Of a DNA stretch of 64,000 nt, positions 25,903 to 32,247 are shown piece by piece. The stretch covers positions 169,149 through 233,148 of the forward strand of contig NZ_BMGT01000003.1 of the NCBI RefSeq assembly GCF_014640335.1, given 5' to 3'. A program made the translations under genes and the position numbers. Each line of letters opens with the position of its first letter. Position 1 is the first letter of the stretch. The notes below the pieces were generated by a model that was not told the origin of the DNA, ran no database searches, and saw only the letters and a program-made list of their open reading frames with translations. The stretch comes from Edaphobacter dinghuensis. Its GTDB lineage: Bacteria > Acidobacteriota > Terriglobia > Terriglobales > Acidobacteriaceae.

Positions 25903-26694
25903 ATGACGGTTGTTCATTTTGACAAAACCCGGAGTGATGACGAGGTTCCGGACGAGAACGTTCAGGAAGGTGCAGGTTCCGCTGGAATTCGCGTCATTTT
26001 GGCCGATTCGCAGGCAATCTATCGTGTCGGGATCCGGAAGATCTTTGCGCTCGAGGACGACATTCGCGTCGTTGCTCAGGTAGAAACCCTCAATAATCTC
26101 TATCTCGCGCTGCAACGCTACCCCACCGACGTTGTTGTGCTCGAAGGCCAACTGATCGCCGGCACCATCGACGCCATTCCGGAGCTGGTGCGTCAGGCTC
26201 CCGATGCCAAGCTGATCGTTCAGGTCTCTGAGGCGGATGAGGCCAACACCGTCGAGCTCTACCGCCGTGGAGTTCGCGGCGTGGTGCCGCGCTCTATCTC
26301 TCCGGACCTCCTGATCAAATGTGTCCGCAAGATCGCCGACGGCGAGACCTGGATCGACAATCAATCCATTAGCTGGGTCATCGAGGCCTATCGCGCCCAG
26401 GCGACCTCGCTCACTGATCCCAAAGTCCAGCCCAAGCTCTCGAAGAAGGAGCTGGCCATCATCAGCTGCATCACCCGCGGTATGCGTAACAAGGAGATTG
26501 CCTACCAGATCGGCACGACTGAACAGGTGATCAAGAACTATCTCCGCAAGATCTACGACAAGCTTGGGGTGTCGGATCGCCTGGAGCTGGCGCTCTATTG
26601 CCTGCACCATGAGTTGCTGAAGAAGTACACCCAGGAGCTCAACAGCGCGGGTATCGCAACAGAGCCGTCTCAGCCGTTACGAGCCAAGATGTAA
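25903..26694 (+). CDS. LuxR/NarL-type regulator with degenerate receiver domain
   Basis: A 263-residue response-regulator-like protein. After a 28-residue acidic leader, residues 29-150 are a receiver fold and residues 184-245 a LuxR helix-turn-helix (LSKKELAIISCITRGMRNKE, then VIKNYLRKIYDKLGVSDRLE). The receiver is unusual. The acidic pair is reduced to ADS (34-36), the phospho-acceptor position is Glu81 in DVVVLEGQL, and the conserved Lys region reads VVPRSISP. It therefore cannot be phosphorylated in the usual way and may be locked in an active-like state or take a different signal. Coupling to the PilZ gene suggests c-di-GMP as that signal. Confidence 0.85.
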   Translation: MTVVHFDKTRSDDEVPDENVQEGAGSAGIRVILADSQAIYRVGIRKIFALEDDIRVVAQVETLNNLYLALQRYPTDVVVLEGQLIAGTIDAIPELVRQAPDAKLIVQVSEADEANTVELYRRGVRGVVPRSISPDLLIKCVRKIADGETWIDNQSISWVIEAYRAQATSLTDPKVQPKLSKKELAIISCITRGMRNKEIAYQIGTTEQVIKNYLRKIYDKLGVSDRLELALYCLHHELLKKYTQELNSAGIATEPSQPLRAKM

Positions 26695-26850
26695 TTTTCC
26701 GGCGCTCATGTGGAGAGCTAAACCCTGGCGATCCCCGGCATTTATCGCGCCTTCGAGTGGCCTGCATTGCTCTACCCACTGGCTGCATTTACTATGGTGC
26801 AAGTATTGACTTTAACGTAATCGTCCTTCTGTTTTGGCACCCTTCTGCTC

Positions 26851-27474
26851 ATGTCAGCCATCCAATCCCCAGCGACGGAAGAAATTCACCCGGATGTAGC
26901 GCTTGTAGCTCGCGCAAAGACGGGTGACGCGGCTGCTTTCGAGCAGCTCGTGCGGCAGTACGAACGCCAGATCTTCCGGGTAGCGCAGCATATTACGCAA
27001 AACCGTGAAGACGCCGAAGACATCACGCAGGATGCATTTCTCAAGGCTTACGAGAAGCTGGACCAGTTCCAGGGAAACTCCAAGTTCTCGACTTGGCTCG
27101 TCCGCATCGCTGTCAATGAAAGCCTCATGCGGTTGCGCAAGCGCAAGACCAGCAAGACGGTCTCGATGGACGCGGACGTTCAGACCGAAGAAGGGGCAAT
27201 TCCAAGAGATTTTGCTGAGTGGCGGCCTAATCCCGAGCAAAACTACAATCAGGCGGAGCTTGCAGAGATCCTTCGCAAGACGATCCAGGGCCTTCCCCCC
27301 GGTTTTCGTACTGTCTTCACCCTTCGCGACATTGAAAATCTCTCCACGGAAGAGACTGCGGAGGCACTCGGCTTGAGCGTTCCTGCTGTCAAATCGAGGC
27401 TGTTGCGAGCGCGTCTACAATTGCGCGAGCGTCTCAGCAGGTACTTCCATAAGAAGGAGGGTCAGCCAGCATGA
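26851..27474 (+). CDS. ECF-type RNA polymerase sigma factor
   Basis: A 207-residue group-IV sigma factor, RpoE-like. Region 2 runs through AFEQLVRQYERQIFRVAQHI and EDAEDITQDAFLKAYEKLDQ, with FSTWLVRIAVNESLMRLRKR; region 4 is LPPGFRTVFTLRDIENLSTE followed by VPAVKSRLLRARLQLRERLS. The last four bases overlap the zinc-finger anti-sigma gene (ATGA), the normal layout of a sigma/anti-sigma pair. The 156-bp upstream gap holds TTGACT at 26806-26811 but no convincing -10 box. Confidence 0.93.
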   Translation: MSAIQSPATEEIHPDVALVARAKTGDAAAFEQLVRQYERQIFRVAQHITQNREDAEDITQDAFLKAYEKLDQFQGNSKFSTWLVRIAVNESLMRLRKRKTSKTVSMDADVQTEEGAIPRDFAEWRPNPEQNYNQAELAEILRKTIQGLPPGFRTVFTLRDIENLSTEETAEALGLSVPAVKSRLLRARLQLRERLSRYFHKKEGQPA

Positions 27475-27713
27475 CCTGCACCGACTTTCTCAGCCAGCTA
27501 ACCGATTACTTCGACGGTCAGATTAGTGCCGAACTGCTCGAAGAGGTTCGCGCTCATACCGCCGGGTGCAGCCACTGCGAAGTGGTCCTCAATACCACCC
27601 GCCAAACTATTGAAATATATCGCGGTAACGAGGTTTACGAGGTTTCTGACGAGTTCCGCGAGCGGCTTCACTCCGCCATTATGCGGAAATGTAGTCAAAA
27701 GGCGAGTGCTTAG
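27471..27713 (+). CDS. Soluble zinc-binding anti-sigma factor
   Basis: An 80-residue protein with the ZAS signature: His-x3-Cys-x2-Cys as HTAGCSHC, preceded by the N-terminal MTCTDFLSQLTDYFDG helix. It should bind and hold the ECF sigma factor encoded just before it. There is no transmembrane segment, so release is probably triggered by a cytoplasmic signal such as thiol oxidation or zinc loss. It overlaps the sigma gene by 4 bp. Confidence 0.88.
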   Translation: MTCTDFLSQLTDYFDGQISAELLEEVRAHTAGCSHCEVVLNTTRQTIEIYRGNEVYEVSDEFRERLHSAIMRKCSQKASA

Positions 27714-27725
27714 ACCTCGTTTTTC

Positions 27726-27754
27726 TTGACGCATGACAAGGCTCCGACTATCCT
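27726..27754 (+). promoter_or_regulatory. Sigma-70 promoter of the nirA operon
   Basis: TTGACG (27726-27731) and TATCCT (27749-27754) are separated by exactly 17 bp. The expected start of transcription, about 7 bp after the -10 box, falls on 27761, directly before the ATG of the cysteine-rich leader ORF at 27762. The message would therefore be leaderless, or nearly so. Confidence 0.65.
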
Positions 27755-27761
27755 AATATCA

Positions 27762-27839
27762 ATGGCGAACCTTTGCGCATCCCGTTGTTGCATGTGTTGT
27801 TGCGACGCCGCGCGCCTTCGCCTTTGCCCCGCTTCGTAG
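27762..27839 (+). CDS. Cysteine-rich leader peptide (putative cysteine-responsive attenuator)
   Basis: A 25-codon ORF with seven Cys: residues 5, 9, 10, 12, 13, 14 and 22. The core is CASRCCMCCCD. No Shine-Dalgarno precedes it, and the promoter at 27726-27754 places the transcript start at its first base, so it is probably read as a leaderless message. It ends 94 bp before nirA, and a terminator hairpin lies between them. Polycysteine leaderless small ORFs are known as cysteine-responsive attenuators in mycobacteria; the same design before a sulfite-reduction operon suggests that scarce Cys-tRNA stalls the ribosome and allows transcription onward. The mechanism here is inferred; the ORF and its composition are seen directly. 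Confidence 0.75.
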   Translation: MANLCASRCCMCCCDAARLRLCPAS

Positions 27840-27881
27840 ATTGATTGAGTAAATCTCGAACACCTTAGCAAAGTCATAAGC

Positions 27882-27913
27882 GCCCACGAACCTCGGTGGG
27901 CCTTTCTTATTTC
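27882..27913 (+). terminator. Terminator hairpin in the nirA leader
   Basis: GCCCAC (27882-27887) and GTGGGC (27896-27901) form a 6-bp GC-rich stem with an 8-nt loop, followed by CTTTCTTATTTC. It lies 42 bp after the leader peptide stop and 20 bp before nirA. In this position it can act as the attenuator terminator. No strong competing antiterminator stem was found by eye. Confidence 0.65.
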
Positions 27914-27933
27914 TGCTTCACTAAAGGAATCTA

Positions 27934-29655
27934 ATGACCACCCCTTCCGCTCCCGTTATCAAAGAGACCAAAGCCCAGAAGACAGAGCGACTCAAGCTCG
28001 CGAAGAATCCCTGGGAGGCCTTTGATGAGATCCGCCAGTTTGCCCGCGACGGCCGCGACTCCGTCCCTGAAGAGTGGGCGCTCTACTTCCGGTGGTGGGG
28101 AGTGTACTCGCAGGGCGACGGCCTTGGCCTGGCGGGCGGCAAAAATGGCGAAGGCAAAGCCACAGAGTTCTTCATGCTGCGCATCGGCCTGCCCAACGGC
28201 CTGCTCACCAGCCATCAGCTCCGCGTTATCGGCGGCATCACCAAGAAATTCGCTCGCAATCTGGCCGACATTACCACTCGCCAGAACATTCAGCTTCACT
28301 GGCTCACCATCGCCGATCTGGTCGAAGTGGTGGATGCGCTTACCGAAATCGGCCTCTCCCCCAAGGGAGCCTGCGGAGACGTCGTCCGCAACGTAACCGG
28401 CTGCCCTCTCGCCGGTCTCAGCCACGACGAGCTCATCGACGCGTCGCCTCTCGCCGTCGAAGTGGCCCGGACGCTTACGGCGAACACCGCCTTCTACAAC
28501 CTGCCGCGCAAGTTCAAGATCTCCATCTCCGGCTGCTCGTTGTGGTGCAGCTATCCCGAGATCAACGACGTTGCTCTCACCGCGACGAAGCATGTTGTCG
28601 ACGATAAGGAAGAGGTTGGTTACACCTTGCGCGTTGGCGGCGGTCTCTCTACCGAGCCGCACATCGCCGCTCGCATTCCCGCCTTCATCCGTCAGGACCA
28701 GGCCCTCGCTGCTGTCATCGCCGCTGCGGAGATCTTCCGCGATGCCGATGTGCTCCGTGAAAACCGCATGAAGGCCCGTTCCAAGTATCTCTTCATGAAG
28801 TTTGGCTGGACACCCGAATCCTACCTCGAAGTGCTCGAATCGAAGCTCGGTTACAAGCTGATCCCTTCGCCCGCAGAGGACGAGAACATCGCCGACGATA
28901 TCTATCGCGACCACATCGGAATCACACAGCAGCGCCAGCCCGGCCTCTCTTCGGTCGGCGCCAGCGTGCTTCGCGGACGGGTCACCGGCGATCAGTTGCA
29001 AAAACTAGCGGACCTCGCCGACAAGTACGGCAACGGCCAGCTTCGCGCGACGATCATGCAGAACATCATCATCGTCAACGTGCCGAACGAGGTGACCGCT
29101 GCTCTGGTCATCGAACTGAATACCCTCGGTTTTCAGGTGGATGTTTCGTCTTTCTGGCGCGGCGCGATTGCCTGCACAGGCACTGAGTTCTGCAAGCTTG
29201 CCATCACAGAGACCAAGGGATTTGCGAAGTGGCTGGTCAGCGAGATGGAAGACCGTCTCCCCGGCTTCGATCAGCAGATCAAGCTGCACGTTACGGGCTG
29301 CACCAATAGCTGCGGACAGCACTGGATCGCCGATATCGGCCTTGAGGGCAAGAGAATCAAGAAGGATGGCAAGCTGGTGGATGCCTTCCACTTCTGCGTT
29401 GGCGGAGCGGTTGGCAAGTATGCTCGCACCTCTCGGCCTCTCGGCTACCGCGCCGCTGCGGAAGATGTTCCGGATGCCATCGAGCGCTTGCTTCAGGCGT
29501 ATCTGGCCGATCGGCAACCGGACGAAGATCTCCGCGCCTACTTCGCGCGTCACGACGATGACACTCTCCGCGCATTGCTGAACGGAGAGGCTATCGATGC
29601 GGTCGAGCGCGATGCTCCCCCTGTTGGAGCTGGCCGCCTCGCTCCAGGCGAGTAA
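27934..29655 (+). CDS. nirA: Ferredoxin-type sulfite/nitrite reductase (siroheme, 4Fe-4S)
   Basis: A 573-residue cytoplasmic hemoprotein of the NirA family that carries out six-electron reduction, here most likely sulfite to sulfide. The siroheme/4Fe-4S ligands are Cys414, Cys420, Cys456 and Cys460, seen as CTGTEFC and GCTNSCGQ in the C-x5-C...C-x3-C pattern. The N-terminal parachain part has FFMLRIGLPNGLL and TTRQNIQLHWLTI, and SGCSLWCSYPEINDV lies in the first half. AAAGGA precedes the ATG at the right distance. Siroheme synthesis genes follow in the operon and a Cys-rich leader precedes it, which both favour a role in sulfur assimilation rather than nitrite use. Confidence 0.93.
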   Translation: MTTPSAPVIKETKAQKTERLKLAKNPWEAFDEIRQFARDGRDSVPEEWALYFRWWGVYSQGDGLGLAGGKNGEGKATEFFMLRIGLPNGLLTSHQLRVIGGITKKFARNLADITTRQNIQLHWLTIADLVEVVDALTEIGLSPKGACGDVVRNVTGCPLAGLSHDELIDASPLAVEVARTLTANTAFYNLPRKFKISISGCSLWCSYPEINDVALTATKHVVDDKEEVGYTLRVGGGLSTEPHIAARIPAFIRQDQALAAVIAAAEIFRDADVLRENRMKARSKYLFMKFGWTPESYLEVLESKLGYKLIPSPAEDENIADDIYRDHIGITQQRQPGLSSVGASVLRGRVTGDQLQKLADLADKYGNGQLRATIMQNIIIVNVPNEVTAALVIELNTLGFQVDVSSFWRGAIACTGTEFCKLAITETKGFAKWLVSEMEDRLPGFDQQIKLHVTGCTNSCGQHWIADIGLEGKRIKKDGKLVDAFHFCVGGAVGKYARTSRPLGYRAAAEDVPDAIERLLQAYLADRQPDEDLRAYFARHDDDTLRALLNGEAIDAVERDAPPVGAGRLAPGE

Positions 29656-29729
29656 AAGTCCAGACAGCGGGACGTAGGAACATTTCTCAATGTGTTTCTG
29701 CGTCTCCGCTATCATTAAAGGAAGATATT

Positions 29730-30368
29730 ATGTCTCTCTTTCCCATCTTCCTGAAGCTCGCTGCTCGTCCTTGCGTCGTGATCGGGGCGGGAAATCTGGC
29801 TGAATCCAAGATCGAATCGCTCCAGGCTGCAAATGCCCGGATTACGGTGATCGCTCCCGAGGCTAGCGAGCGCATTCGGAGCCTTGCCGCCGCGGGCGAG
29901 ATTGAACTTCTTCAGCGGCCTTATGTTGACGGCGACCTGACGGGCAGCTTTCTCGTTGTGGCTGCGACGAATGTTCCTTCGGTCAATCGCGCGGTCTTTG
30001 CCGAGGCGACCGCAAAGGGCGTTCTTTGCAATGCCGTAGATGATCCGCCCTTCTGCGACTTCTACTTCCCATCGGTCGTCCGGCGAGGCGACCTGCAGAT
30101 TGCTATCTCCACCGCCGGCGCCAGCCCTGCTCTCGCGCAGAAGATACGAAAAGACATTAATGCACAGCTCCCTCTCGATGCAGGGGAGTGGCTCGCCGAC
30201 CTTGGCAATCTGCGCCGCGAGGTCGTCGCTGCCGAGCCTCTTAATGACGAGCGCAAGTGGCTGCTTCACCAGCTTGCCCAGCGTGAGGTGTGTTCTTTTG
30301 ACCAATGCCCTTCGCGTCTGTTGGCTCGCGAGCACGCCAAGACCAATACCCCGGAAGGTAACTCTTGA
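29730..30368 (+). CDS. Precorrin-2 dehydrogenase / sirohydrochlorin ferrochelatase (CysG N-terminal type)
   Basis: A 212-residue NAD-dependent enzyme of siroheme synthesis. The dinucleotide-binding motif is VVIGAGNLAESKIESL; LVVAATNVPSVNRAVFAEA, VDDPPFCDFYFPSVVRRGDL and AISTAGASPALAQKIRKDI follow as in CysG-B and Met8p. It oxidises precorrin-2 and may insert iron to give the siroheme needed by NirA. AAAGGAAG supports the ATG, 74 bp after nirA. The C-terminal 60 residues are less conserved. Its TGA overlaps the methyltransferase start by 4 bp. Confidence 0.9.
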   Translation: MSLFPIFLKLAARPCVVIGAGNLAESKIESLQAANARITVIAPEASERIRSLAAAGEIELLQRPYVDGDLTGSFLVVAATNVPSVNRAVFAEATAKGVLCNAVDDPPFCDFYFPSVVRRGDLQIAISTAGASPALAQKIRKDINAQLPLDAGEWLADLGNLRREVVAAEPLNDERKWLLHQLAQREVCSFDQCPSRLLAREHAKTNTPEGNS

Positions 30369-31150
30369 GCGGACATGAAGTGGCAAAGCATCCTGCGGCT
30401 TCGTCCTTACCGCAGAACAGGCGATCGGCCAGGGCCGAACGCGGTCACGTGTATCTTGCCGGAGCAGGCCCCGGCGATCCTGATTACCTCACCTTGAGAA
30501 CGGTTCGGCTGCTCGAGACGGCAGACCTTGTACTTCCTGATGATCTTGTCTCTGAAGAGATCCTTGCGTTGATCCCCGCAGGGACGGAGATTATTCCGGT
30601 GGGGAAGCGCTGCGGCCAGCCCCGTATTACCCAGGCCGAGATCCATGTGCTTATGATCGACGGCGCGCGGGCAGGCAAATCGGTCCTGCGCCTCAAGTCA
30701 GGCGATCCGCTTATCTTCGGACGCGCCGGAGAAGAGCTTCAGGCGCTTCGCGGTGCGGGCATTCCGTTTGAGATCGTGCCCGGCATTACTACTGCGTTTG
30801 CTGTGGCCGCCGGTCTGAAGACGCCGCTGACCGATCGCAGTGCTGCGTCCAAGCTCATTCTGGCTACCGCGCATCATGCGGCGGGCAAGGTGCAGCTTAC
30901 GCCCAAGTGGAGTGGGGCATTTCCACCGGATGCTACGCTGGTCATCTATATGCCGGGCAGGAACTTTCGCGCGCTCGCCGATGATCTGATCGAGTCAGGC
31001 ATCGCTGCCGACACCCCTTGCGTTGCTGTCTCCAAGGCTTCAACCGCTGCGGAGCAGGTCCACGCCGCGACCCTTGGGTCGATCGACGATGCCGCGGTGG
31101 GGCCGGCTCCGGTGATCCTGCTTATCGGGCAGGCGATTCAGGTCGACTGA
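30365..31150 (+). CDS. cobA: Uroporphyrinogen-III C-methyltransferase
   Basis: A 261-residue S-adenosylmethionine-dependent enzyme that methylates uroporphyrinogen III at C2 and C7 to precorrin-2, the first step of the siroheme branch. Motifs: VYLAGAGPGDPDYLTLRTVR, VLRLKSGDPLIFGRAGEE, EIVPGITTAFAVAAG and PLTDRSAASKLILATAHH. The TTG start at 30365 has GGAAGG six bases upstream and overlaps the preceding stop, and no nearby ATG is in frame. In E. coli this activity is fused to the dehydrogenase as CysG; here they are separate adjacent genes. Confidence 0.94.
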   Translation: MSGHEVAKHPAASSLPQNRRSARAERGHVYLAGAGPGDPDYLTLRTVRLLETADLVLPDDLVSEEILALIPAGTEIIPVGKRCGQPRITQAEIHVLMIDGARAGKSVLRLKSGDPLIFGRAGEELQALRGAGIPFEIVPGITTAFAVAAGLKTPLTDRSAASKLILATAHHAAGKVQLTPKWSGAFPPDATLVIYMPGRNFRALADDLIESGIAADTPCVAVSKASTAAEQVHAATLGSIDDAAVGPAPVILLIGQAIQVD

Positions 31151-31152
31151 TT

Positions 31153-31788
31153 CTAGCTCCTGATCTTTCGGCGTATGACGCCGGCTCCCGCAATAAGACC
31201 GGTCAACAGCAGAACAAGGTTCTCCGGCTCGGGAACAGGTGTTATCGGCGGAGAGCTTGGAGGAATGAAGCCGCCAGGGAATCCGGGTGTCGAGGAACCC
31301 GGCGGTCCGCCCGAACCTGGAGTATCGGGAGTTACTCCCGTATCGGTATAGGTCGGCGGAACGGTGGATGCGATCAGTTGTTGATCATCGGAATCCGATA
31401 CCGGCAGAAAATCCAGCGGCCGCTGTGCGGCAAAGTTTGCCGGAGTCTCTTCTTTGATGATCGGCTGATCTGCCTCTCGTTCGGGGAGCACACCGCAGGC
31501 CAGGTTGTACCGGCGGAGAATCTCGGCGCGGGTCATTCTGGGACGATGCGGATAGTGGCGGTGCGGCCTGACGACAGGCTTCGGCTTGACGTAACCCGCC
31601 AGCTTCATGCGGGCATAACGCTCTGCTCTGAGCTTCGCCAGGCGCAAGCGCTTCACTGCCTGAGAGTGCGCAAGCTGCTGCTTGTAGGCGATGAACCAGC
31701 GCTGGCATTCTGTCGACGCGTTAACGCCGGTCGCCGATCCGGTCACCAGAAGCACGATCATCAGAAGTAGCAGTGTTCGTCGCCGCAT
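31153..31788 (-). CDS. PEP-CTERM sorting-domain protein
   Basis: The ATG at 31788 gives 211 residues beginning MRRRTLLLLMIVLLVTGSAT, a signal peptide; a longer frame to 31893 would run through the sigma-54 promoter and is rejected. The middle is basic and proline-rich (KPKPVVRPHRHYPHRPRMTR), then a Gly/Pro/Ser/Thr-rich spacer. The C-terminus is a PEP-CTERM sorting signal: VPEPENLVLLLTGLIAGAGV followed by the basic stop IRRKIRS. Such proteins are processed by exosortase and exported to the surface or exopolysaccharide matrix; no exosortase gene is in the window. The gene ends 2 bp after cobA, convergent with it. Confidence 0.85.
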   Translation of the reverse strand: MRRRTLLLLMIVLLVTGSATGVNASTECQRWFIAYKQQLAHSQAVKRLRLAKLRAERYARMKLAGYVKPKPVVRPHRHYPHRPRMTRAEILRRYNLACGVLPEREADQPIIKEETPANFAAQRPLDFLPVSDSDDQQLIASTVPPTYTDTGVTPDTPGSGGPPGSSTPGFPGGFIPPSSPPITPVPEPENLVLLLTGLIAGAGVIRRKIRS

Positions 31789-31828
31789 TGAATCGCTCTT
31801 AAGCGAAATGTCGCTCGATACGGTACCT

Positions 31829-31844
31829 AGCAATTCAAGTGCCA
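31829..31844 (-). promoter_or_regulatory. Sigma-54 promoter of the PEP-CTERM gene
   Basis: On the minus strand the bases read TGGCAC-TTGAA-TTGCT, an exact match to the -24/-12 sigma-54 consensus TGGCAC-N5-TTGCW. The expected start is near 31818, about 30 bp before the ATG at 31788. PEP-CTERM genes in several phyla are known to be sigma-54-controlled through the PrsK/PrsR system. An NtrC-type activator is encoded 3 kb away at 34913-36367, though a link is not shown. Confidence 0.8.
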
Positions 31845-32247
31845 GAGTCAGTAATTCTCCATATATCCGCAATAATGGAGAAATGAGAGGCAATTCTGGT
31901 AAGGCGGGTGGAACAATAATTGCCCAAATGGGCTGTGGTGTGTGACAAAGTTTGCATACTTGCTATTCGCTGCACAAGATTACTGTTCCTTTGCAGAGAA
32001 TCCAGAAGGTTACCCCTTGCCAGTCCTCCGGGATGAAGGAAAGGGATGATGAGCTTGTTGTGTAAGTATTTGTATACAAGAGGCTTATCTTCGAGTTTTA
32101 TCTTTTTCTCAGCTAAGGTGCGAAAAGAGGGTTTGCCTCTTGTAGAGCTATAGGGTGAGCGTGGAAGGCCCCTGCGGCGTACCTGTTGTGATTCTGCCTT
32201 GCAGTTGTAGTGACAACGTGGGAGCGTGTGCAGCTTAGAGTAGATAG
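31845..32247. other. Intergenic stretch between PEP-CTERM and transglycosylase genes
   Basis: About 400 bp without a supported gene. A 10-bp perfect inverted repeat TACAAGAGGC (32075-32084) / GCCTCTTGTA (32135-32144) brackets 50 bp of T-rich sequence. Activator sites for the sigma-54 promoter are expected here but none could be recognised, and no clear sigma-70 promoter for the transglycosylase gene was identified. Confidence 0.5.

Noticed and set aside
26826..26840. TGGCAC...TGCT before the ECF sigma gene as a sigma-54 promoter
   Set aside because: The GG-GC distance is one base short (N9 instead of N10), which sigma-54 does not tolerate well.
27714..27933. SAM or other known riboswitch upstream of nirA
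   Set aside because: No conserved riboswitch core was recognised; the Cys-rich ORF and hairpin explain the leader better.
31789..31893. Longer start of the PEP-CTERM protein
   Set aside because: The extension covers the sigma-54 promoter and pushes the signal peptide into the interior of the protein.
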